A DNA stretch of 6,494 bases. It comes from an uncultured Collinsella sp. Its GTDB lineage: Bacteria; Actinomycetota; Coriobacteriia; Coriobacteriales; Coriobacteriaceae. The translations under genes were made by a program, and so were the position numbers. Below the pieces are notes generated by a model that was given only the letters and a program-made list of their open reading frames with translations, was not told where the DNA came from and ran no database searches. Below are positions 1 through 4,790 of this stretch, in pieces (the first letter of the stretch is position 1; every line of letters starts with the position of its first letter). The stretch covers positions 1-6,494 of the forward strand of contig URNQ01000107.1 in assembly GCA_900549245.1 (NCBI GenBank). Reading direction: 5' to 3'.

Positions 1-10
1 TCGCGAGTTC

Positions 11-48
11 CGCACGAGCCGGAGGCCACTTAATGTGGCCTCCGTGCG
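11..48. repeat. Strong inverted repeat upstream of the str operon
   Basis: A perfect 9-bp stem (GGAGGCCAC at 21-29, GTGGCCTCC at 35-43) encloses a 5-nt TTAAT loop. An outer 5-bp stem (CGCAC 11-15 with GTGCG 44-48) extends it across a 5-nt one-sided bulge. No T-run follows, so it is not a standard intrinsic terminator. It may be the 3' end structure of an unseen upstream gene or a processing hairpin. All three + strand frames reach stops by position 76, so there is no sign of a long coding tail here. Confidence 0.5.
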
Positions 49-96
49 AGCCAGGACTGTAGAGCAGCAAACTTAACCCCTGTGCCGCCCGGCCCG

Positions 97-132
97 GGAA
101 TCCGCCCCCGCGCACAGGAGGGGATTCCTTTT
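97..132 (+). terminator. Terminator-like hairpin with T4 tail and an overlapping alternative stem
   Basis: GGAATCC (97-103) pairs perfectly with GGATTCC (122-128), with further G-C pairs inside the loop, and TTTT (129-132) follows. It most likely ends transcription from an upstream unit outside the window. A competing stem pairs CCTGTGC (79-85) with GCACAGG (112-118), extendable by two more C-G pairs (77-78 with 120-121) past a bulged A. The two cannot form fully together, so a read-through switch is possible. The main str promoter lies downstream, which favours a simple terminator role. Confidence 0.45.
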
Positions 133-187
133 GTGTAGGCTTTGCGGAAATGTGCCAATTTTGGGATACGCCCGGCGGCGTGGTCTG

Positions 188-216
188 TTGACGGCACAGC
201 TAACGCCACGTATCCT
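188..216 (+). promoter_or_regulatory. Likely housekeeping-sigma promoter of the str operon
   Basis: A -35 box TTGACG (188-193) and a -10 box TATCCT (211-216) are separated by exactly 17 bp. The expected transcription start is near 222-224, giving an untranslated leader of about 87 nt before rpsL. It lies just downstream of the terminator-like hairpin and is the best promoter match in the window on this strand. Confidence 0.65.
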
Positions 217-231
217 ATCGAACTGCGTGTT

Positions 232-256
232 TCGTAGGGGGATGCTGACCCCTCGA
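232..256 (+). promoter_or_regulatory. Hairpin in the rpsL 5' leader
   Basis: In the predicted str mRNA leader, AGGGG (236-240) pairs with CCCCT (249-253) around an 8-nt loop. The stem extends through TCG (232-234) with CGA (254-256) past one bulged T. No T-run follows and the ribosome binding site is about 40 nt downstream, so it is neither a terminator nor a direct blocker. It could stabilise the 5' end or bind a regulator; the function is unknown. Confidence 0.35.
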
Positions 257-297
257 TTCAAGCCGTTGCACTTTACAGAAAGCTGGAATCATTCGAG

Positions 298-303
298 AAG
301 GAG
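298..303 (+). promoter_or_regulatory. Ribosome binding site fixing the TTG start of rpsL
   Basis: AAGGAG ends 6 nt before the TTG at 310. That spacing, with the conserved N-terminus starting exactly there, supports TTG as the initiation codon. Confidence 0.85.
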
Positions 304-309
304 TACGCT

Positions 310-687
310 TTGCCTACTATTAACCAGCTGGTTCGCCAGGGCCGTCGTTCCGTGCCCAAGAAGTCCAAGAACGCTGCTCTGCAGCACAACTCCCAGAAGC
401 GCGGCGTGTGCACCCGCGTCTTCACCACGAGCCCCAAGAAGCCGAACTCGGCTCTTCGTAAGGTTGCCCGTGTTCGCCTTGTCAACGGCATCGAAGTTAC
501 TGCTTACATCCCGGGTGAGGGCCACAACCTGCAGGAGCACTCCATCGTGCTCGTCCGCGGCGGTCGTGTCCGTGACCTCCCTGGTGTCCGTTATCACGTC
601 ATCCGTGGCGCCTACGACGCTGCTCCGGTCCAGAACCGTATGCAGGCCCGTTCCAAGTACGGTGCTAAGCGCCCCAAGGCTAAATAA
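310..687 (+). CDS. rpsL: 30S ribosomal protein S12
   Basis: S12 sits at the decoding centre of the 30S subunit, where it helps monitor codon-anticodon pairing and is the classical site of streptomycin resistance. The 125-residue product has the usual family length and signatures: N-terminal PTINQLVRQG, QKRGVCTRV (about 29-37), PKKPNSALRK (42-51), EGHNLQEHS (70-78) and DLPGVRYH (89-96). Lys43 is the sensitive-type residue. Position 88, normally Lys in GGRVKDLPG, is Arg (codon CGT at 571-573), and 41 is Ser where Thr is common. Asp89, the methylthiolation site known in other bacteria, is kept. The start is TTG, chosen because of the AAGGAG 6 nt upstream and the conserved N-terminus. It is the first gene of the str operon, 73 nt before rpsG. 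Confidence 0.97.
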   Translation: MPTINQLVRQGRRSVPKKSKNAALQHNSQKRGVCTRVFTTSPKKPNSALRKVARVRLVNGIEVTAYIPGEGHNLQEHSIVLVRGGRVRDLPGVRYHVIRGAYDAAPVQNRMQARSKYGAKRPKAK

Positions 688-712
688 GCCAGATAACGTT
701 TTGATACTTTCG

Positions 713-738
713 CCGTGTGCCGCCTAAGGGCCGCACGG
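713..738 (+). promoter_or_regulatory. Intercistronic rpsL-rpsG hairpin, candidate S7 feedback site
   Basis: CCGTGTG (713-719) pairs with CGCACGG (732-738) in a 7-bp stem containing one G-U pair, ending 9 nt before the rpsG ribosome binding site AAGGAG (748-753). In E. coli, S7 represses the str operon by binding the rpsL-rpsG spacer. The position matches, but I cannot show that the fold resembles the S7 site on 16S rRNA, so the regulatory role is inference. No T-run follows, so it is not a terminator. Confidence 0.35.
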
Positions 739-760
739 TAGACACTTAAGGAGATTTCAC

Positions 761-1234
761 ATGCCGCGTCGTGCAGCAGCTAATCGTCGTGAGGTTCAGC
801 CTGACGCCGTTTACAACAACCGCCTGGTGACTCAGCTCATCAACAAGGTCCTTCTTGACGGCAAGAAGGCCACCGCTGAGCGCATCGTTTACACCGCTTT
901 CGAGATCGTTGCCGAGAAGTCCGAGGGTGGCGACGCTCTCGCTACCTTCAAGAAGGCTATGGACAACGTCAAGCCCACGCTCGAGGTTAAGCCCAAGCGT
1001 GTCGGTGGCGCTACCTATCAGGTCCCGATGGAGGTCAACTCCCGTCGTTCCACCGCTCTGGGTATCCGCTGGATCGTCAACTTCTCCCGCGCTCGCAAGG
1101 AGAAGACCATGGCCGAGCGTCTCGCCAACGAGATCCTCGACGCCTCCAACGGCCTGGGCGCTTCCGTCAAGAAGCGTGAGGACGTCTTCAAGATGGCCGA
1201 GGCCAACCGCGCGTTCTCTCACTATCGTTGGTAA
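761..1234 (+). CDS. rpsG: 30S ribosomal protein S7
   Basis: S7 is a primary assembly protein that nucleates folding of the 3' major (head) domain of 16S rRNA and lies near the E site. The 157-residue product matches the family length. Visible landmarks are the basic N-terminus MPRR, LINKVLLDGKK (26-36), the beta-hairpin segment VKPKRVGGATYQVP (76-89) that contacts RNA, and a C-terminus ending AFSHYRW. ATG is preceded by AAGGAG with 7-nt spacing. It lies 73 nt after rpsL and 19 nt before fusA, so it is co-transcribed with both. S7 is the autogenous repressor of this operon in E. coli, and the hairpin just upstream is a candidate site for that here. Nothing is missing or broken. Confidence 0.97.
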   Translation: MPRRAAANRREVQPDAVYNNRLVTQLINKVLLDGKKATAERIVYTAFEIVAEKSEGGDALATFKKAMDNVKPTLEVKPKRVGGATYQVPMEVNSRRSTALGIRWIVNFSRARKEKTMAERLANEILDASNGLGASVKKREDVFKMAEANRAFSHYRW

Positions 1235-1253
1235 GTTAAGGTAAGGAACTAAC

Positions 1254-3353
1254 ATGGCTAAGCCTAAGTACAAGCTTTCCGATACCCGTAACATCGGCAT
1301 CATGGCTCACATCGATGCCGGTAAGACCACCACGACCGAGCGTATTCTTTACTACACCGGTAAGACCCACAAGATCGGTGAGGTCCATGAGGGCGCTGCC
1401 ACCATGGACTGGATGGTTCAGGAGCAGGAGCGCGGCGTAACCATTACCTCCGCTGCTACCACCTGCTTCTGGAACAAGGACGGCAAGGACTACCGCATCC
1501 AGATCATCGACACCCCGGGCCACGTTGACTTCACCGCCGAGGTCGAGCGCTGCCTGCGCGTCCTCGATGGCGCTGTCGCCGTCTTCGACGCCGTTGCCGG
1601 CGTTCAGCCCCAGTCTGAGACCGTTTGGCGTCAGGCTTCTACCTTCAATGTCCCCCGCATCGCCTTCATCAACAAGTATGACCGCGTGGGCGCTGACTTC
1701 TTCAACGCTATCGAGACCATGAAGGACCGTCTCGACGCTAACGCCGTGGCCGCTCAGGTCCCGATGGGCGCCGAGGACAACTTCTGGGGCGTCATCGACC
1801 TCGTTACCATGACTGCATGGGACTTCAAGGCCGACGAGAAGGGCATGACCTACCCCGAGCCGATGGACGAGATCCCGGCTGAGTTTGCCGACATCGCTGC
1901 CACCAAGCGCGAGGAGCTCCTCGACGCTGCTGCCAGCTTTGACGACGAGCTCATGGAGAAGATCCTCATGGAGGAGGACTTCACCGTCGAGGAGCTCAAG
2001 GCTGCTCTGCGCAAGGGCGTTCTGGCCAACGAGCTCAACCTCGTCTTCGTGGGCTCCGCCTACAAGAACAAGGGCGTTCAGGAGCTGCTCGACGCTGTCG
2101 TCGACTACCTGCCCAGCCCGCTCGACGTTGAGGCCGTCACCGGTACCGATCCGGACACCGGCGAGGAGATCGAGCGTCATCCTTCCTTCGACGAGCCCTT
2201 CTCCGGCCTGGTCTTCAAGATCATGACCGACCCGTTCGTCGGTAAGCTCACCTACGTCCGCGTTTACTCCGGCCGTGCCGAGTCCGGCTCCTACGTGGTC
2301 AACGCTTCCAACGGTCAGCGCGAGCGCCTCGGCCGCATCCTCGAGATGAACGCCGCCGAGCGTATCGACCGTGACGACGCTGCCGCCGGCGACATCGTCG
2401 CTTGCGTCGGCTTCAAGAACTCCACCACCGGTGACACCCTGTGCGCCGAGGGCAAGGAGATCGTCCTCGAGAAGATCGAGTTCGCTAAGCCCGTTATCGA
2501 CGTTGCCATCGAGCCCAAGACCAAGGCCGAGCAGGACAAGATGTCCCTGGCTCTGACCAAGCTCGCCGAGGAGGACCCGACCTTCCAGGTGTCCACCAAC
2601 CACGAGACCGGCCAGACCATCATCGCCGGCATGGGCGAGCTGCACCTCGAGATCATCGTCGACCGTCTGCTCCGCGAGTTCAAGGTTGACGCTAACGTTG
2701 GTAAGCCCCAGGTTGCCTACCGCGAGACCGCTGGTCACGACGTCGAGAAGGCCGAGGGCAAGTTCGTCCGTCAGTCCGGTGGTCGCGGTCAGTACGGCCA
2801 CGCCGTCATCAAGCTCGAGAAGATGGAGGAGGGCTTCGGCTACGAGTTCGTCAACGCTATCGTCGGCGGCGTCGTGCCCAAGGAGTACATCCCGTCCATC
2901 GACAAGGGCATCCAGGAGGCCCTGAACACCGGTGTTATCGCCGGCTTCCCGGTCCTTGACGTCAAGGTCACCTTGTTCGACGGTTCTTACCACGAGGTCG
3001 ACTCCTCCGAGGCCGCCTTTAAGATCGCCGGTTCCATGGCTATCAAGGACGCTCTCAAGAAGTCCGATCCGCAGCTGCTCGAGCCGATCATGGCTGTCGA
3101 GGTCGAGACCCCCGAGCAGTACATGGGCGACGTTATGGGCAACCTCTCCGGTCGCCGCGGCAAGATCGAGGGCATGGAGGATCGCAAGAACAGCAAGCTC
3201 ATCCGTGCCAAGGTGCCGCTGGGCGAGATGTTCGGTTACGCTACCGACCTTCGCTCCCAGACCCAGGGCCGTGCATCCTACACGATGCAGTTCGACTCTT
3301 ATGAGCCGGCGCCCAAGTCCATCGTGGACGAGGTCATGAGCAAGAACGCCTAA
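1254..3353 (+). CDS. fusA: Translation elongation factor G
   Basis: EF-G is the GTPase that drives tRNA-mRNA translocation and, with ribosome recycling factor, splits post-termination ribosomes. The product has 699 residues, close to the E. coli length. G-domain motifs are P-loop AHIDAGKT (18-25), switch I RGVTIT (60-65), DTPGH (86-90, with the GTPase-activating His90) and the base-specificity motif NKYD (140-143), whose third residue is Tyr where Met is usual. Domain III shows GMGELHLEI, domain IV VRQSGGRGQYGH (505-516), and the domain IV tip carries His580 in YHEVDSSE. Domain V includes ETPEQYMGDV and LSGRRGKI. The ATG is 6 nt after AAGGA. Only 19 nt separate it from rpsG. The tuf gene that often follows is absent; rpsJ comes next. 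NKYD still satisfies the NKxD consensus, so normal activity is expected. Confidence 0.98.
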   Translation: MAKPKYKLSDTRNIGIMAHIDAGKTTTTERILYYTGKTHKIGEVHEGAATMDWMVQEQERGVTITSAATTCFWNKDGKDYRIQIIDTPGHVDFTAEVERCLRVLDGAVAVFDAVAGVQPQSETVWRQASTFNVPRIAFINKYDRVGADFFNAIETMKDRLDANAVAAQVPMGAEDNFWGVIDLVTMTAWDFKADEKGMTYPEPMDEIPAEFADIAATKREELLDAAASFDDELMEKILMEEDFTVEELKAALRKGVLANELNLVFVGSAYKNKGVQELLDAVVDYLPSPLDVEAVTGTDPDTGEEIERHPSFDEPFSGLVFKIMTDPFVGKLTYVRVYSGRAESGSYVVNASNGQRERLGRILEMNAAERIDRDDAAAGDIVACVGFKNSTTGDTLCAEGKEIVLEKIEFAKPVIDVAIEPKTKAEQDKMSLALTKLAEEDPTFQVSTNHETGQTIIAGMGELHLEIIVDRLLREFKVDANVGKPQVAYRETAGHDVEKAEGKFVRQSGGRGQYGHAVIKLEKMEEGFGYEFVNAIVGGVVPKEYIPSIDKGIQEALNTGVIAGFPVLDVKVTLFDGSYHEVDSSEAAFKIAGSMAIKDALKKSDPQLLEPIMAVEVETPEQYMGDVMGNLSGRRGKIEGMEDRKNSKLIRAKVPLGEMFGYATDLRSQTQGRASYTMQFDSYEPAPKSIVDEVMSKNA

Positions 3354-3378
3354 GTTCGAGCTCCCTGTTACGTAATCC

Positions 3379-3395
3379 GCGAGAACGTCTCTCGC
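3379..3395 (+). promoter_or_regulatory. Hairpin between fusA and rpsJ
   Basis: A perfect 6-bp stem (GCGAGA 3379-3384 with TCTCGC 3390-3395) closes a 5-nt loop, ending 7 nt before the rpsJ ribosome binding site. There is no adjacent T-run. It might be an RNA processing or stability element that sets rpsJ levels apart from fusA. The role is unproven. Confidence 0.3.
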
Positions 3396-3402
3396 ACTCT
3401 TT

Positions 3403-3407
3403 GGAGG
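3403..3407 (+). promoter_or_regulatory. Ribosome binding site fixing the TTG start of rpsJ
   Basis: GGAGG ends 6 nt before TTG at 3414. No ATG or GTG lies in frame nearby upstream, and the conserved S10 N-terminus begins at this TTG, so it decides the start. Confidence 0.85.
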
Positions 3408-3413
3408 TTTAAG

Positions 3414-3722
3414 TTGGCTACCCAGAAGATCCGCATTCGCCTCAAGGGCTATGATCACGAGGTCGTCGATCAGTCCGCGAAGCTCATCGTCGAGACCGCT
3501 CAGAAGACCGGCGCTCGCGTTTCCGGTCCTGTTCCCCTGCCCACCGAGCGTAACCTGTACACGGTTATCCGCTCGCCGCACGTGAACAAGGACTCCCGTG
3601 AGCAGTTCGAGATGCGCACCCACAAGCGCCTCATCGACATCCTCGACCCCACCTCGGGCACCGTTGATTCGCTCATGCGTCTCGACCTTCCCGCTGGCGT
3701 CGACATCGACATCAAGCTCTAA
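3414..3722 (+). CDS. rpsJ: 30S ribosomal protein S10 (NusE)
   Basis: S10 is part of the 30S head. As NusE it also partners NusB in transcription antitermination and links RNA polymerase to ribosomes via NusG in well-studied bacteria. The 102-residue product has the usual length, with IRIRLKGYDH (6-15), PVPLPTERN (39-47) and the diagnostic loop segment SPHVNKDSREQFE (54-66) followed by MRTHKRL. Val57, a site of tetracycline-class resistance changes in some pathogens, is wild type. The start is TTG with GGAGG 6 nt upstream. It is the last gene of this operon: 60 nt after fusA and followed 21 nt later by an intrinsic terminator. It is thus cut off from the rplC-rplD-rplW genes it usually heads. 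The identity is certain; why it sits here is not. Confidence 0.97.
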   Translation: MATQKIRIRLKGYDHEVVDQSAKLIVETAQKTGARVSGPVPLPTERNLYTVIRSPHVNKDSREQFEMRTHKRLIDILDPTSGTVDSLMRLDLPAGVDIDIKL

Positions 3723-3743
3723 GCGATATCGCTCATAGCTTAC

Positions 3744-3784
3744 AGAGCCCCGCTGCAATTACGGTAGCGGGGCTCTTTTGTTTT
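3744..3784 (+). terminator. Intrinsic terminator of the rpsL-rpsG-fusA-rpsJ operon
   Basis: AGAGCCCCGCT (3744-3754) pairs perfectly with AGCGGGGCTCT (3766-3776). The 11-bp stem gains a G-U and a C-G pair at its top around a 7-nt loop, and is followed by TTTTGTTTT. On the opposite strand the stem lacks a T-run, so it is a weak candidate at best for ending birA transcription coming the other way. Confidence 0.93.
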
Positions 3785-3837
3785 GAATGATGGCCTTGGG
3801 GGACCGGGTAATGCTGTAGAGCGGGTGGCTGTGGCGC

Positions 3838-4614
3838 TTATTTACCCATGGGACGCAGCGACGCCTCCTCAAAATGGAAGGATTGCAAGCCGTCTTCCGT
3901 TTCGATACACGCGCGACCAAAGGCATCGACCGTTTGAAAGATGCCTCGCGCCAGTTCGTCTCCTGCGGGGGAGCGGGCGATAACGTGCTCCCTAATCCAA
4001 TTGAGGTGAGTGTTATATTCGCCGTGGATGGGCGCGAGCGGTCCGGCGTTTTCTTCCATGGCGTTGAGCAGATCTGCCCACGCGTCCACAGCGTTTACGA
4101 CGGTGTGATAGACCTCCTTGAGCAGCACATCGACGGCGGGAACGTTCTCGTTGAGGTCAGACAGGCCGATTGCCGGTAGGCCGCCATCGGGAACCTCCGA
4201 GGGCACATAGTTCACATTGACGCCAATGCCGCAGACGGCGAAAGTTTTGCCTTCGTTATCGCGTGCGGCCTCGACCAGAATGCCGCCGAGTTTGCGCCCT
4301 CGAGCGACCAAGTCGTTGGGCCATTTGAGGCCGATCTCGTTTGCAAGACCCTGCTTTTCGAGCGCCTTGAGCACCGCTAGGCCGCTGACGGCCGCAAGAC
4401 CAGAGTACTTTGCAGGATTAACGCATGGACGCAGGACAATCGAAAGTAATAAGTTGCCGGCGGTTGAATCCCACTTGTGGCCGCGCCGGCCGCGTCCTGC
4501 TGTCTGAGCCCGGGCGGCAAGTCCTGTGCCATGCGGCGCTCCCTGTTTTCCTGCTTCGAGCAGGTCATCGTTGGTCGATCCGGTTATGTCGACTATCGTT
4601 AATTTGGCATCCAT
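3838..4614 (-). CDS. birA: Biotin-[acetyl-CoA-carboxylase] ligase, single-domain type
   Basis: The enzyme activates biotin with ATP to biotinyl-5'-AMP and transfers it to a lysine of biotin carboxyl carrier proteins such as AccB. The 258-residue product shows the family motifs in order: GSTND (12-16), the biotinyl-AMP loop GRGRRGHKW (40-48), KWPNDL (97-102), KLGGILVE (108-115, containing the conserved active-site Lys) and GIGVNVN (129-135). A C-terminal domain follows. There is no N-terminal helix-turn-helix region, so unlike E. coli BirA it should not act as a repressor. The frame stays open 27 codons further upstream. I chose the ATG at 4614 because it follows a strong AAGGAGGT and starts right at the conserved domain. 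It is convergent with rpsJ and divergent from fabH, next to genes that need biotin-dependent malonyl-CoA supply. Confidence 0.92.
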   Translation of the reverse strand: MDAKLTIVDITGSTNDDLLEAGKQGAPHGTGLAARAQTAGRGRRGHKWDSTAGNLLLSIVLRPCVNPAKYSGLAAVSGLAVLKALEKQGLANEIGLKWPNDLVARGRKLGGILVEAARDNEGKTFAVCGIGVNVNYVPSEVPDGGLPAIGLSDLNENVPAVDVLLKEVYHTVVNAVDAWADLLNAMEENAGPLAPIHGEYNTHLNWIREHVIARSPAGDELARGIFQTVDAFGRACIETEDGLQSFHFEEASLRPMGK

Positions 4615-4624
4615 AACGGCTGCT

Positions 4625-4632
4625 ACCTCCTT
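4625..4632 (-). promoter_or_regulatory. Ribosome binding site fixing the birA start
   Basis: AAGGAGGT on the minus strand ends 10 nt before the ATG at 4614. The spacing is slightly long, but the match is strong and no other start codon lies between. It argues against the longer frame beginning at 4695. Confidence 0.75.
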
Positions 4633-4708
4633 AATGAATAAGTGAATAACGCAATGGTGTCGAGAGACAGACACAATGTGAAGCCTTTGTCGCATTTGGA
4701 CAATTTAA

Positions 4709-4724
4709 TGTTAACACGTCAACA
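4709..4724. promoter_or_regulatory. Candidate operator copy 1 between birA and fabH
   Basis: TGTTAACACGTCAACA is an imperfect 16-bp palindrome whose half-sites TGTTAACA and TGTTGACG match at 6 of 8 positions. The surrounding 19 bp (4708-4726) recur at 4756-4774 with 18 of 19 identical, 48 bp away. Size and symmetry fit a dimeric regulator of the TetR or MarR kind. It sits where a fabH -35 region could be if TATCCT at 4740 is a -10 box. The protein that binds is unknown. Confidence 0.55.
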
Positions 4725-4739
4725 ACGAATGAAATGCGC

Positions 4740-4745
4740 TATCCT
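4740..4745 (+). promoter_or_regulatory. Possible -10 box for the fabH operon
   Basis: TATCCT, the same -10 sequence as in the str promoter, lies between the two operator copies. No good -35 is found 16-18 bp upstream, where operator copy 1 lies. If this is real, transcription would start near 4752 and the operators would be centred near -35 and +13, a layout typical of repression. Support is weak. Confidence 0.25.
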
Positions 4746-4756
4746 CTCTTGGTCGA

Positions 4757-4772
4757 TGTAAACACGTCAACA
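4757..4772. promoter_or_regulatory. Candidate operator copy 2, next to the fabH ribosome binding site
   Basis: TGTAAACACGTCAACA differs from copy 1 at a single base of 16. Its left half is less symmetric (5 of 8 matches between half-sites). It ends 4 nt before the AAAGGAGG of fabH, so a bound protein would lie over the transcription start or early transcribed region. Confidence 0.55.
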
Positions 4773-4776
4773 ACTC

Positions 4777-4784
4777 AAAGGAGG
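4777..4784 (+). promoter_or_regulatory. Ribosome binding site fixing the fabH start
   Basis: AAAGGAGG ends 6 nt before ATG at 4791. It supports that ATG over the in-frame ATG at 4734 or the GTG at 4788. Confidence 0.85.
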
Positions 4785-4790
4785 CTAGTG

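Noticed and set aside
131..727. 198-codon + strand frame across the rpsL leader and gene
   Set aside because: It overlaps rpsL out of frame, contains the promoter and leader structures, and its product is Ser/Arg/Thr-rich without a motif.
1236..3758. 840-codon open frame antisense to fusA and rpsJ
   Set aside because: It mirrors fusA and rpsJ exactly, is rich in Leu, Val, Gly and Asp from reverse reading of strongly biased codons, and has no ribosome binding site or recognisable domain. It is a codon-bias shadow of the real genes.
4657..4674. GTGTC-N8-GACAC inverted repeat in the birA leader
   Set aside because: A 5-bp stem with an 8-nt loop is too short to rank above chance, and it does not match the candidate operators.
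4615..4695. 27-codon N-terminal extension of birA
   Set aside because: The strong AAGGAGGT (4625-4632, minus strand) lies inside it, and the biotin ligase domain begins at the ATG at 4614. The extension has no helix-turn-helix signature.
4704..4709. TTTAAT as a fabH -10 box
   Set aside because: It is a good hexamer, but no acceptable -35 lies 16-18 bp upstream, so I did not call a promoter from it.
4708..4774. FapR- or BirA-type operator as explanation of the repeats
   Set aside because: The FapR site centres on TTAGTACC-type arms, which are absent. The encoded BirA lacks a DNA-binding domain. The sites are kept as an unassigned operator pair.
4734..4790. 19-codon N-terminal extension of fabH
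   Set aside because: It would run through the operator repeat and the AAAGGAGG site. FabH homologues begin at the MGFTILGTGS-type N-terminus.
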